A program made the position numbers and the translations under genes. 64,000 nucleotides of DNA from Dyadobacter fanqingshengii (GTDB lineage: Bacteria; Bacteroidota; Bacteroidia; Cytophagales; Spirosomataceae): the NCBI RefSeq assembly GCF_023822005.2, contig NZ_CP098806.1:1860001-1924000 (forward strand). Reading direction: 5' to 3'. A model generated the notes under the pieces. The model ran no database searches. It worked only from the letters and a program-made list of their open reading frames with translations, and was not told where the DNA came from. Below are positions 44,886 through 52,858 of the stretch, one piece after another; positions within the stretch are counted from its first letter, which is position 1, and every line of letters starts with the position of its first letter.

Positions 44886-46595
44886 TCAATGCGAACAATT
44901 AATCTCTACCCAATCTGCCTTATGGTTGCCTTCCAGCACCAGGTCGATCAAAAAGGGCTTATCGTCGGCCAGCATTCTTTCAATTGCGGGCAAAATTTCT
45001 TCTTCTTTTTCAACCCTAACCGCTTCCACGCCCAGAGATTGCGCCAACAGGTCAAACCGGATTGCAGGAAAGGAAAGGTCAAACGGCAGCGGATGATCGT
45101 GTTTCGGAATTTCGCGTTCCTGCCAATATTGGTCAATGTTGAGTTGCAGCAACTTGTAAGAACCATTGTTGCAAACCACAAACTTGGCTCCCGTGTTATG
45201 CCGCACCGCCGACCATAATGTTTGGATCGTGTACATGCTCCCACCGTCGCCTGAGAAACCAATCACCGTTTTTTCAGGATTGGCTAATTTGGCACCGATA
45301 GCACCTGGAAAGCCTACGCCTAACGATCCACCACGTGTGAAAAAGTATTGTTTGGCAAGTTTCGGTGGAATGTAGCGGCTAACAGCGGCTGAGCTTGTCA
45401 ATGCTTCATCAAAAATGATCGTTTCATCCTGATTGAGCTTTTCAGCAAGCACCTTTGTGAACTGCGACATTTGCAGTGGCGATTTGCCCTGATGTTTGTC
45501 ATCCGCTTCTTTTTCTGCTGCGATTTTATCCTTTTTGGCATTACCGATCTGCTTTATACGTTGCGCGGCTTTTGCCTTGTTTTCCGACGTCTGCAATGCT
45601 TCAATTTTTTCAGCAAGTGCGGCCAGCGAAAGTTTGGGATCACTCACAACGCCCAGATCAACGCGGTGATTTTTGGCAATCTCATAAGCATTGAGATCGA
45701 AATGGATCACTTTTGCTTCCGGCGCATAAATTTCTCCCAATTCAGGAAAAACCTCCGGCAACATATAAGTGCCGACGATGAGATTGGCATCACCTTTCAT
45801 CGTAATCGGCTGACTGTAAGAACCGAACATGTGGCCAGTTGTGCCCTGATACAAAGGATGCGTGTTGTCCATTACCAGATCACCGAATTCTACACCATAA
45901 ACTTCTGCTCCCAAAAGCTCCGCAACGCGTGTCAGTTCAGGAATCGCATCGGAATAAGCAATGCCGTCGCCGACAAAGATCATTGGCTTCTCGGCAGCCA
46001 GCAACATTTCTGCTGATTGCGCGATCAGTTCAGGCGCAGGTGCAACGCGGGTGGACGGAATGCAGCTTGGAAACACGGGCTCATCATTAATCTCGTCCAG
46101 AATGTCCATTGGCAAGCAAACATAAACCGGCCCCATCGGAGGCGTGGAGGCTATTTTCACAGCCCTGCGAATGGTCCGCAGCAACGATTTAGATGACGTT
46201 GCCATGGTTGCATATTTGGTCACAGGCGCCATCATTGCAACGAGATCATTGGCCATTTGCGCATCCATATTCATGTATTGCACACCCGCATCCGAGCCGA
46301 TCACAACCAGCGGCGCATGACCTCTTTTAGCTTGATACACAGCTCCCACTGCATTGCCAATGCCGGGCGAACTGTGCAACTGAACCAATGTAGGCTTCTG
46401 CGTGGCGCGGGCATAACCGTCGCCCATCATGACCGCAATCGTTTCCTGCAAGGTTAGGATATATTTCATCTCGGGATACTCGGCCAGTGCGTCAAGGAAA
46501 CCTTGCTCCACCGTGCCGGGATTCCCGAACATGTAATCCATGCCATCCGCAAGGAATTGTTCAATGATCTTCTGATTCCCGGTTTTACCAGCCAT
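44886..46595 (-). CDS. Thiamine diphosphate-dependent enzyme (benzoylformate decarboxylase/acetolactate synthase-like)
   Basis: I start at the ATG at 46595 (MAGKTGNQK), which overlaps the DJ-1 gene by 11 bp; 46622 would add nine residues. The roughly 569-residue protein has the three-domain fold. The PYR domain carries catalytic Glu51 (TLQETIAVMMGDGYAR). The middle domain follows, and the PP domain has the ThDP motif GDGGSMYTIQTLWSA running to CNN (about residues 448-475). The phrase FTRGGSLGVGFPGAIGAKLA is typical. The family decarboxylates 2-keto acids or joins them; benzoylformate decarboxylase is the nearest style, but no substrate can be given. It lies between a DJ-1 gene and a GMC oxidoreductase gene in the run. 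Confidence 0.88.
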   Translation of the reverse strand: MAGKTGNQKIIEQFLADGMDYMFGNPGTVEQGFLDALAEYPEMKYILTLQETIAVMMGDGYARATQKPTLVQLHSSPGIGNAVGAVYQAKRGHAPLVVIGSDAGVQYMNMDAQMANDLVAMMAPVTKYATMATSSKSLLRTIRRAVKIASTPPMGPVYVCLPMDILDEINDEPVFPSCIPSTRVAPAPELIAQSAEMLLAAEKPMIFVGDGIAYSDAIPELTRVAELLGAEVYGVEFGDLVMDNTHPLYQGTTGHMFGSYSQPITMKGDANLIVGTYMLPEVFPELGEIYAPEAKVIHFDLNAYEIAKNHRVDLGVVSDPKLSLAALAEKIEALQTSENKAKAAQRIKQIGNAKKDKIAAEKEADDKHQGKSPLQMSQFTKVLAEKLNQDETIIFDEALTSSAAVSRYIPPKLAKQYFFTRGGSLGVGFPGAIGAKLANPEKTVIGFSGDGGSMYTIQTLWSAVRHNTGAKFVVCNNGSYKLLQLNIDQYWQEREIPKHDHPLPFDLSFPAIRFDLLAQSLGVEAVRVEKEEEILPAIERMLADDKPFLIDLVLEGNHKADWVEINCSH

Positions 46596-47412
46596 AACGC
46601 GTGAGGCCTTTGTCCAGAACATTCACAAACTGCTCTCCGAATTCGAATGAACATTGCAATGAACGGCCTGTAATAAATGGATAGTCAACGATTACGGAAG
46701 TTTCTTTACCAAAATTTCCATGATATTGTCCTTCTGGGCCAACGGCGTCGGAAAGAATGTATTCCAGCACATATGGCGGTGGCCCCATGTTCAAATCTGT
46801 GTGCAGGAAGCCGGTTCCGTCGTGGTAATCGTATTCAATGCAGTGACCTGTAACGTGTTTTCCTTTGATGATGGAATTGCGTTCGTTGAAATCACGGGCA
46901 AAAACCAACGGCGCAACGCCGTAACAGATTCCGGCAACAGGCATTTGTTTTTTGTAAAAAGCAAGGATCACATCATGGACGCGCTGGTTATTCACCATGT
47001 CAATGATCGGGCCGCTGCCGCCTACGAGGAAAACCGCGTCGTATTCTTCTGTCAGTTTGTCCTGCGCGATTTTTAGGTCGCTGTAATATTTTTCAAATGC
47101 GCGAAGGAAGTCCGGCGTCGAGAAGTAAGGACGCTGAGGGATTACTTCGGACAGGTTCAATGTATTTGCCAAACGGTTTGTCGCTTCAAAAGCATTCACT
47201 TTGTCGGCGGCAAGCTGCGTTGTAACGCACACGCCTAGTGGAGGATCTACGTAAGTGGTATCGTAGCTTGGTGGCAATGCTTCGGCCTTTTTGCCATTGG
47301 GTGTGATAAAATCAACGGTGTAACCGGCTTCTTCCAGTTTTTCGAGCGGTCCTACCAGCTCAATGCCCCAATATCCGTATTCCGATAAAATGGCGAGTAC
47401 TTTCTTTGACAT
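46585..47412 (-). CDS. DJ-1/PfpI superfamily protein (type 1 glutamine amidotransferase-like)
   Basis: The 275-residue protein is a longer DJ-1 form of the Hsp31 or type 1 GATase-like group. It begins KKVLAILSEYGYWGIELVGP, with the usual acidic residue (Glu18). The strand YDAVFLVGGSGPIIDM precedes the nucleophile elbow AGICYGVAPL with Cys163. The residue after Cys is Tyr164, where many members have His, so a classical Cys-His dyad is missing unless another His serves. The C-terminal part has GTGFLHTDLNMGPPPYVLEY and ITGRSLQCSFEFGEQF. It overlaps the ThDP gene. With the smaller DJ-1 protein at 41801 it gives two divergent copies in one run. Confidence 0.8.
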   Translation of the reverse strand: MSKKVLAILSEYGYWGIELVGPLEKLEEAGYTVDFITPNGKKAEALPPSYDTTYVDPPLGVCVTTQLAADKVNAFEATNRLANTLNLSEVIPQRPYFSTPDFLRAFEKYYSDLKIAQDKLTEEYDAVFLVGGSGPIIDMVNNQRVHDVILAFYKKQMPVAGICYGVAPLVFARDFNERNSIIKGKHVTGHCIEYDYHDGTGFLHTDLNMGPPPYVLEYILSDAVGPEGQYHGNFGKETSVIVDYPFITGRSLQCSFEFGEQFVNVLDKGLTRYGW

Positions 47413-47465
47413 AAAAATTCGGGTTAGAGGCTTTTAATGATGAGAGGAGAGTTTACAAATATTTA

Positions 47466-47921
47466 TTAATGTGCTCCGGGAGCCGTCGCTCCCGGAGGTG
47501 GCGGCACAACGCCTAACTGCTGCAAAAGACCCAGTTCGTCCACATTGGCCCAGCGCTCTGCGATCTTGCCGTCTTTCATGCGGGCAGTCGTGGTTCCAGT
47601 CAGAGTAATTGATTTTCCTGATGGCGGCATGCCCATTACGCCGCCTGTGTCGGTTCCGTTCAGTCTCCATCTGTGCACCACTTTGTCGGCTACATATATC
47701 TGATCTTCAATGCTTAGCTTCGCATCCGGCATAGCGCCGCGGAACATGCCCACGATGCCTTTGAAACTGGCTGAGCCTGGCTCTGAAACCGTTTTTCCGC
47801 CAACTTGTGAATGGTCTATCGCGTCGGATGCCAATAGATCTTCGCGCACAAGACCCGTATTCCAGGCTGTTTCGAAAAATTCTACGCAAATCGCATTGTT
47901 TTGTTCTGCTGTAAGTGACAT
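47466..47921 (-). CDS. Ester cyclase/SnoaL-like protein
   Basis: The start is set at the ATG at 47921 (MSLTAEQNNA); a TTG at 47957 lies upstream inside the next gene. The 151-residue protein has a helical N-terminus (CVEFFETAWNTGLVRED), then FKGIVGMFRGAMPDAKLSI and IYVADKVVHRWRLNGTDTGG. The last strands end in AERWANVDELGLLQQLGVV. The last motif, D-x-x-G-L-L-x-Q-L, recurs in the proteins at 49109 and 49549, showing a common origin. The Pro-rich end (PPPPGATAPG) is unlike its relatives. The closest family style is SnoaL-like polyketide cyclase/ester cyclase. Its substrate is unknown. Confidence 0.8.
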   Translation of the reverse strand: MSLTAEQNNAICVEFFETAWNTGLVREDLLASDAIDHSQVGGKTVSEPGSASFKGIVGMFRGAMPDAKLSIEDQIYVADKVVHRWRLNGTDTGGVMGMPPSGKSITLTGTTTARMKDGKIAERWANVDELGLLQQLGVVPPPPGATAPGAH

Positions 47922-47953
47922 GCTTTCTCTTTTTTTAAGGGTTGATATGCTGT

Positions 47954-49108
47954 TCAATTCACTGTATAAGGTCTTCCGCCCAAAAAGGCTTCCGCGATAG
48001 ATGCTGTATTCACATAATTATGTATCGAGGCAACTTTTCCGTCTTCATTCACGACCACAATGTGGACGACGCTGGTGTGGAACGTCAATCCGGTTGCTTT
48101 TGAAACGCCCGGCTCGTTGATTAAGACAGCCGCAACATTGTCCTGGTAAATCATCCTGACCGCTTTGAAATGCTCAAAATGCATGGTTTCGATGATCTGT
48201 TTGGCTGATTCCACAGCGGCAATCGGCCCTATGCGTTCTCCCGACCAGGCAATAATGTCCGGCGGACCGAACATGTGCCACACTACATTGGATGCAAACG
48301 CCTTTCTCACTTCTTCTGCTTTCAGGCCCTGCAATGCGGCATACATGGCCCTTGCTGATTTTACGGTTGCGGCTACATTGTCGAGAACTGCTTCGTCAAA
48401 CACAATGCTGTCCGCAGTCCGGACGGCTGCAAGTGGCTCATTGACATAATGTTGAGAACCAGCTGCATTTGCACTCACCGTAAATGGCCTTCCGCCATGC
48501 AATGCTTCAATGATCGGAAAAGTGTCGCGATAACATTGTAAATGCGCGATCTTGCCATTCCTGACTGTCACCCAATGCACTACGCCACCCGAAAATGGCA
48601 CGCCTGATTTTGTTTCCCCGCTTCCCTCCAGCACGATGGCAACTGTGTTTCCTTGTGCTACAAATCGGGTTAGAATCAGTTTTTCAAAAGCAATTCCTTC
48701 TTTTTGTAATTCAAAAAACCGGGTTAATCCTGCCCTTCCTTCCCACTTTCCTGCCCATGGCATAATGTCCTGCGGGCCTCCCATTTCCCAAATAACATTG
48801 TCAGCAAGAAATGATAAAAGCTCTTCTAATTCATTCTCTTGCAATGCCTTATAAAACCTTTTCAAAAACGGAACCGGATCAAGGTCAATCGCATTGACAT
48901 TTTTCAGTTCAGCCAGGATCATGAAAGAATCTGCCAGCCTGATCAATGTATCACTTGATTCCTGCTCAAAAATCAGGTCTTTCCTGGAAAGCTCGGGCTC
49001 GTCAATGATCAGCACGTCCGTGTCCGTGTCGAAATTTTCAATGATCACCGGCTTCACCGGAAGCTGCCCACCTCTGTTAACGTAATGACGGACAACTACT
49101 TTTTCCAT
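47954..49108 (-). CDS. Two-domain SnoaL/NTF2-like protein with unusual N-terminus
   Basis: The 384-residue protein begins with about 75 residues of mixed sequence (VVVRHYVNRGGQLPVKPV; ESSDTLIRLADSFMIL), which I do not recognise. Two SnoaL-like domains follow. The first runs from about residue 80 to 212 (LKRFYKALQENELEELLSFL to ALHGGRPFTV). The second runs from about 250 to 384 (SARAMYAALQGLKAEEVRKA to AFLGGRPYTV). The repeated endings GGRPFTV and GGRPYTV mark an internal duplication. Both contain a G-P-x-D-I-x-x-W motif (GGPQDIMPWAG, FGPPDIIAWSG). It abuts the gene at 49109 without a gap. No enzyme activity can be assigned; binding of a small molecule is plausible. Confidence 0.8.
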   Translation of the reverse strand: MEKVVVRHYVNRGGQLPVKPVIIENFDTDTDVLIIDEPELSRKDLIFEQESSDTLIRLADSFMILAELKNVNAIDLDPVPFLKRFYKALQENELEELLSFLADNVIWEMGGPQDIMPWAGKWEGRAGLTRFFELQKEGIAFEKLILTRFVAQGNTVAIVLEGSGETKSGVPFSGGVVHWVTVRNGKIAHLQCYRDTFPIIEALHGGRPFTVSANAAGSQHYVNEPLAAVRTADSIVFDEAVLDNVAATVKSARAMYAALQGLKAEEVRKAFASNVVWHMFGPPDIIAWSGERIGPIAAVESAKQIIETMHFEHFKAVRMIYQDNVAAVLINEPGVSKATGLTFHTSVVHIVVVNEDGKVASIHNYVNTASIAEAFLGGRPYTVN

Positions 49109-49552
49109 TTATTGAATCACTTTCAATTGTTGCAACAAACCGAGACTGTCCTGAGCAACCCACATTTCAACGATCTTCCCGTTTTCAATGCGGAATATGT
49201 CAATTCCCTGATCCCTAACCCTTATGCTTGTTGTTTCCCTGCCCAAAAAGTTGCCCGTGTTTGTGGCTTCATATGACCAGCGGCTAACCACTTTATCTCC
49301 TTCTGCAAGCTCGTCGTGCAATGTGAAATGCACGTCCGGGAATGCGACAAGCGCTGTTTCGAACCACTTTTTCAATGTGGGCGGCTGGTGTGCCTGACCC
49401 GGCGGGAAATGAAAAGTCACATTTTCCACCGCGATTTCATTGAGCACATTGATATTTTTTTCATTCCAAAAGTCAAACCAGTAACGGCGGACGATGGCTT
49501 TGTTTGCTTCTGTTTTTGACAACGCTGGCGTATTTGTTTCCAATGCCATCAT
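49109..49552 (-). CDS. Ester cyclase/SnoaL-like protein
   Basis: The 147-residue protein has a helical N-terminus (RRYWFDFWNEKNINVLNEIA), then FHFPPGQAHQPPTLKKWF, FPDVHFTLHDELAEGDKVV and SRWSYEATNTGNFLGRETTS. It ends in QDSLGLLQQLKVIQ. This matches the ester cyclase-like proteins at 47466 and 49549 in order and in the final G-L-L-Q-Q-L motif. The start ATG overlaps the stop of the preceding gene in ATGA (49549-49552), so translation is coupled. The next gene begins directly after its stop. It is one of the paralogous set that fills the front of the run. Confidence 0.82.
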   Translation of the reverse strand: MMALETNTPALSKTEANKAIVRRYWFDFWNEKNINVLNEIAVENVTFHFPPGQAHQPPTLKKWFETALVAFPDVHFTLHDELAEGDKVVSRWSYEATNTGNFLGRETTSIRVRDQGIDIFRIENGKIVEMWVAQDSLGLLQQLKVIQ

Positions 49553-50412
49553 GATGGGATCGCTCCTAACTGCTGCATCAAACCAAAATCATTTTCATTC
49601 ACGTGAACGGAGAAAATCTTGCCGTTTTTAATGGTGAAAATGTCGATCCCAAAGTCTTTCACGTGGTTTCCTGTGGGAGCAGCGCCAAGGAATTCGCCCA
49701 TATGCGTTCCTTCAATGTTCCATCTGGTTGCCACCTTATTGCCTTCACCCGTCTGACGCATGATTGTAAACTTAATGTCCGGGAAAGCATTGCGTAAATA
49801 CAAGACGAAGTTTTTGAAGGCCGGAAATCCGGCGATAGGCTCAGGTTGTGTAGGAATTATAAAAGCAAAATTCGGATCCAGAATCTCTTCAAACACATCC
49901 AGATTTCCCTGGTTCATGATTTCTTCAAAATATCTTGTCGCAAGTGTTTGGTTGTGTTCAAGATCAATTTTCTCCGGTACATTATCAGATGGTAAAATCC
50001 CCAATTGAAGCAGTAAACCCAGTGTATCTTCATGACCAACCGACTCGGTAATCTTGCCATCCTTAATCGTATGCCAGGTTATGCCGTCCACTTCGAAAAA
50101 TTTTCCTGTTGCTTCCACATTGCCCTTAACCGTTAGCAAAGGTCCGCCTGTGTGCGTGCCGCCGCCTTTCCAACGGGTTACTACCCAGTCGCCGCCGGCA
50201 ACCATTTCCTGCGGGTTGAGATAAAAGTCAGGAAAGGAATCGTGCAGCATTTTGACAAGTCCGAAGAAGCCGTCCGGACCGTGGAAAGGTTCGGGATGTG
50301 TAGGCAATGTAAAAACGAAATCGTCCGACAAGATCTCATGAGCAACCTGCTCATTCATGCCGTTCATAATCTGATAAAAATATCGTCGGGAGAGTACTTT
50401 ATTGGCGTTCAT
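49549..50412 (-). CDS. Two-domain ester cyclase/SnoaL-like protein, first gene of the run
   Basis: I start at the ATG at 50412 (MNANKVLSRRYFY). The frame stays open to 50595, but the extension is hydrophobic and low quality, and it would use most of the upstream region. The 287-residue protein has two SnoaL-like domains. The first, about residues 1-139, ends in HEDTLGLLLQLGILPSD, and the second, about 140-287, ends in NENDFGLMQQLGAIPS. Each has the VATRW-type strand (DWVVTRWKGGGTHTGG; NKVATRWNIEGTHMGEFLG). It is 470 bp from the divergent pseudo-receiver gene, so the promoter of the whole run should lie in that gap. Confidence 0.8.
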   Translation of the reverse strand: MNANKVLSRRYFYQIMNGMNEQVAHEILSDDFVFTLPTHPEPFHGPDGFFGLVKMLHDSFPDFYLNPQEMVAGGDWVVTRWKGGGTHTGGPLLTVKGNVEATGKFFEVDGITWHTIKDGKITESVGHEDTLGLLLQLGILPSDNVPEKIDLEHNQTLATRYFEEIMNQGNLDVFEEILDPNFAFIIPTQPEPIAGFPAFKNFVLYLRNAFPDIKFTIMRQTGEGNKVATRWNIEGTHMGEFLGAAPTGNHVKDFGIDIFTIKNGKIFSVHVNENDFGLMQQLGAIPS

Positions 50413-50882
50413 TTTTTGAGAGTTAACCGATTCGAAGGATTTAAGTTTGAAAGCAAAAAGAGTAAGGAAAAGAAATATAATTTCGTGTCTTTGTCCCTTT
50501 TGTTCCATAAATATCCCCATAACCGCCGCGAGACGATTCAAATATTGATTGAAACTGAAAAAAATAAAGGTGAACCTGTTGATTCCCGACTTCAAACCGT
50601 CGACGTCGGGGTGAGATTTTAATAGCGGTTTTTTTTATAGCTATTTAGGCTCTCCCGGTAGTATTCTTTCTACTTTAATTTGTATAATTGCAACGCAGTA
50701 TCCACTTCATGCGAACCGCATACATTAAGCAACCGACCACGTACAATCCTTTAAATCACATACACTTGTCACTCAGGCTGGTATTCAAATATCGGTATAA
50801 AATCCTGACGCATTTCCAATAGCGGAAGCGTCCTAATTGAAGCAGCATATACTCTCTTAATAACTAATAAACGTTTATCCCA
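50413..50882. promoter_or_regulatory. 470-bp divergent regulatory region
   Basis: This gene-free stretch lies between the first NTF2-like gene of the minus-strand run and the plus-strand pseudo-receiver gene. It must hold the promoters of both units. I see a hairpin-capable pair CCCGAC (50585-50590)/GTCGGG (50605-50610), a TATAAT-like element near 50683-50688, and two GGTAT copies 14 bp apart (50780, 50794). No convincing TAnnTTTG element in the right place was found on either strand, so an alternative sigma factor or an activator is possible. LytTR proteins bind direct repeats, which could be in this region. Confidence 0.5.
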
Positions 50883-51818
50883 ATGAAACCCCTAAACCTC
50901 CTTATCGTTGCCATTCAGAAAGAATATCTCGCACTACTCGAAGATTCTCTCGGCTATGCTGGTTATAAGTTCAGCATCCGGCAGGTAGCTTCCAAACAAT
51001 CAGCCATTGAGGCATTTTATGAATCCAAGTACGACTTACTGATTTCCAACTGCCTGCTTCCCGATGGCAAGATCACCGATCTGGCCAATGTGCTCGGGAG
51101 CCAGCTTCCATGCCTGGTGATGACGGAGGGACACTGCCCTGTGACGGCAGAAAGAGTGCTTGCGGTGACAGAAACGAGTTATTATATCAATTGTTCCAAT
51201 AAACTGGGCTGGATCCCCGCGCTGGAAAATACCCTTGCAAAATGGAAAAACAACGCCCGGAAAAAGATTGCCCAGCATAATCAAAACCACGAATCGCTTT
51301 ATAAAAAAGTCCTGGCGCGATGTGAAGACGAGCTTGCGGCCAATTCACTGTCCAATGCTTTCTCCTTATTGCTGGAAGTGATGGACCTCAGCAGGATTTA
51401 TTTGTATATCAAAAACCAGCCTGCAACCGGAGATGCGCAGGACCTGACTTTAAAAATAGAGATCACTGCGCCCGGCGTGCCTGTCAAACACACAGGAAAG
51501 ACCATTAAAATTCCGGGCTTCAACCGTTGGAATGCATTATTTGATGCGAAAAAACCGGTTTTAGAACCTTCTGCGAACATGACCGGTGCAGAAATCCAGT
51601 GGTTTAGTCAGCAGGATGCCCAATCCATGCTGGCGGTTCCCGTGCAGGGCAATGTGGGCTGGACAGGCTTCATCGGGCTGGACGATACTTTAAACAACAG
51701 GGAATGGACGCAGGCAGAAATAGGTCTTATTGAGTCTGTGGCGACATTAATCCAAAAAAAGAACTCCACATCAGGAAAAACTTCAAGAAATAGCAAATTC
51801 CTGACAAGCCTGGCATGA
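50883..51818 (+). CDS. Pseudo-receiver plus GAF domain protein
   Basis: The 311-residue protein has an N-terminal receiver-like domain (1-120) and a GAF-like domain (about 140-295). The receiver lacks its active site. The acidic pair after the first strand is gone (LIVAIQKEY), the phosphoacceptor position is Asn56 (DLLISNCLLPDG), and the usual KP near the end is missing. Phosphorylation is therefore not expected. The GAF part contains RIYLYIKNQ, FNRWNALFDAKKPVLEPSA and SMLAVPVQGNVGWTGFIGLDD, a typical ligand-binding or redox-sensing layout. The stop overlaps the LytS-type kinase gene in ATGA. The protein may modulate that kinase. It is divergent from the large run. Confidence 0.8.
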   Translation: MKPLNLLIVAIQKEYLALLEDSLGYAGYKFSIRQVASKQSAIEAFYESKYDLLISNCLLPDGKITDLANVLGSQLPCLVMTEGHCPVTAERVLAVTETSYYINCSNKLGWIPALENTLAKWKNNARKKIAQHNQNHESLYKKVLARCEDELAANSLSNAFSLLLEVMDLSRIYLYIKNQPATGDAQDLTLKIEITAPGVPVKHTGKTIKIPGFNRWNALFDAKKPVLEPSANMTGAEIQWFSQQDAQSMLAVPVQGNVGWTGFIGLDDTLNNREWTQAEIGLIESVATLIQKKNSTSGKTSRNSKFLTSLA

Positions 51819-52858
51819 ACCCCGACTTGAATTATCGGAACGGGATGTCATTAGGTTGGCGTCTCTGTTTCATACTTAGCTTGTTTGCCACCATTCCGCG
51901 TCTCATTTTTGTCTGGACTTCATTATTTGACCAAGACAATATTGGCTCGGGTGTGCTGGACATTTGCATCCAGTTCATTATCAGCTTCGAATTTTCGTGG
52001 ATATTCGTCTACGTCTGCCTGCAAAACACCTACAACATTCCAAGCTGGTTCAACAGCCAGAAAACCTGGGTGCAAATTTTGTTGCTGTTCGTGCTTTTTA
52101 TGGGAATCAACGAAATTCTTTTTCAGCTTAAACTGGCGCTGGACACAGATAATTCGGATATGCTGATTTTCAGGGTGGTGTATTATTTATATCATATTCT
52201 GCTATTGCTAGCCATTCTGGGCTTCCGGAATTTTTTGCTCACGACACAGGAAAATCACCAGATAGGACTTGAAAATGAACAGCTTAAAAGGGAGCAGCTC
52301 AAAGCGCAGCTGGAAGCATTGCAAAACCAGTTGAACCCGCACTTTTTGTTCAATGCATTAAATATCCTAAACATTTCAATCGCCACCAATCCCGACCTGG
52401 CGCAACGCATTGTGCTGGACCTTTCGGACATTCTGCGATACAACCTGAAAGTTCAGAACCAGAGTCTGATCCTGCTCAAAGACGAGCTGGACGCTGCCCG
52501 CGCTTACCTGGATCTTTATAAAGCGAGGTTCGGGGGAAAGCTGGCGTTCTGTTTTCATGATATTGAAACGGCCCGGAATTGGTACATCATTCCGCTGTCC
52601 CTGCAAATACTCATTGAGAACGCGATCAAGCACAATGTGATCACTTCCAATCAGATACTGATGATCGAACTTCGGCTGAACGAGCAGGAAAAACAAATCA
52701 CCGTGTCCAATTCCGTCAACAAGAAAAACTCGCCCGGAACGGGTATAGGCCTGCAAAACCTGGACAAGCGATACAAGATCCAGACGGGCCAGAAACCATT
52801 ATTGCTAGAAGATGAGCAACATTTTACAGTAAAAGTCCCTTTGATTGAAGCTCCATGA
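51815..52858 (+). CDS. LytS/YehU-type sensor histidine kinase
   Basis: The 347-residue protein has about four membrane helices in the first 145 residues (LCFILSLFATIPRLIFVW; IIFIISFEFSWIF-type; ILLLFVLFMGINEILF; YLYHILLLLAILGF). A coiled coil follows, then the His_kinase domain of the LytS group with His176 in NQLNPHFLFNALN. The ATPase part has LQILIENAIKHNV and GTGIGLQNLDKRY. It phosphorylates LytTR-type regulators. It overlaps both neighbours by 4 bp (51815-51818 and 52855-52858), so the three genes form one tightly coupled unit. The signal is probably felt in the membrane or passed by the pseudo-receiver/GAF protein. Confidence 0.9.
   Translation: MNPDLNYRNGMSLGWRLCFILSLFATIPRLIFVWTSLFDQDNIGSGVLDICIQFIISFEFSWIFVYVCLQNTYNIPSWFNSQKTWVQILLLFVLFMGINEILFQLKLALDTDNSDMLIFRVVYYLYHILLLLAILGFRNFLLTTQENHQIGLENEQLKREQLKAQLEALQNQLNPHFLFNALNILNISIATNPDLAQRIVLDLSDILRYNLKVQNQSLILLKDELDAARAYLDLYKARFGGKLAFCFHDIETARNWYIIPLSLQILIENAIKHNVITSNQILMIELRLNEQEKQITVSNSVNKKNSPGTGIGLQNLDKRYKIQTGQKPLLLEDEQHFTVKVPLIEAP

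Larger units (their letters stand above)
21190..50412 (-). other. Putative 23-gene transcription unit (icfG-like partner-switching and carbon cluster)
   Basis: Twenty-three genes on the minus strand follow one another from 50412 down to 21190. Most junctions are overlaps or gaps under 40 bp, and the largest is about 70 bp (22378-22447). No internal terminator hairpin was noticed. The order is NTF2x2, NTF2, NTF2x2, NTF2, DJ-1, ThDP enzyme, GMC, NTF2, NTF2, PfpI, VOC, AGE, STAS, GlgX, STAS, RsbW-like, P-loop/WD40, TonB receptor, GNAT, transporter-HEAT, propeller kinase, kinase, REC-SpoIIE. One transcript is inferred from spacing; internal promoters are possible. Confidence 0.6.

Noticed and set aside
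42408..50412. Polyketide biosynthesis cluster because of SnoaL-like proteins
   Set aside because: No ketosynthase, acyl carrier protein or acyltransferase is present. NTF2-like folds have many other uses.
50442..50449. TAAGTTTG on the plus strand, a perfect -7 match
   Set aside because: It lies about 430 bp from the plus-strand gene at 50883, next to the start of the minus-strand run, and no transcript in that direction would make sense. It is probably chance.
49549..50595. Longer form of the first NTF2-like protein starting at 50595
   Set aside because: The extra 61 residues are a low-quality hydrophobic stretch, and homologous domains in the same run start right at MNANKVLSRRYF-like sequence. 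The ATG at 50412 fits better and leaves room for a promoter.
50780..50798. Two GGTAT copies 14 bp apart as a LytTR site
   Set aside because: LytTR sites are usually longer and about 21-22 bp apart. Five-base repeats in AT-rich DNA are expected by chance; kept only as a weak lead.
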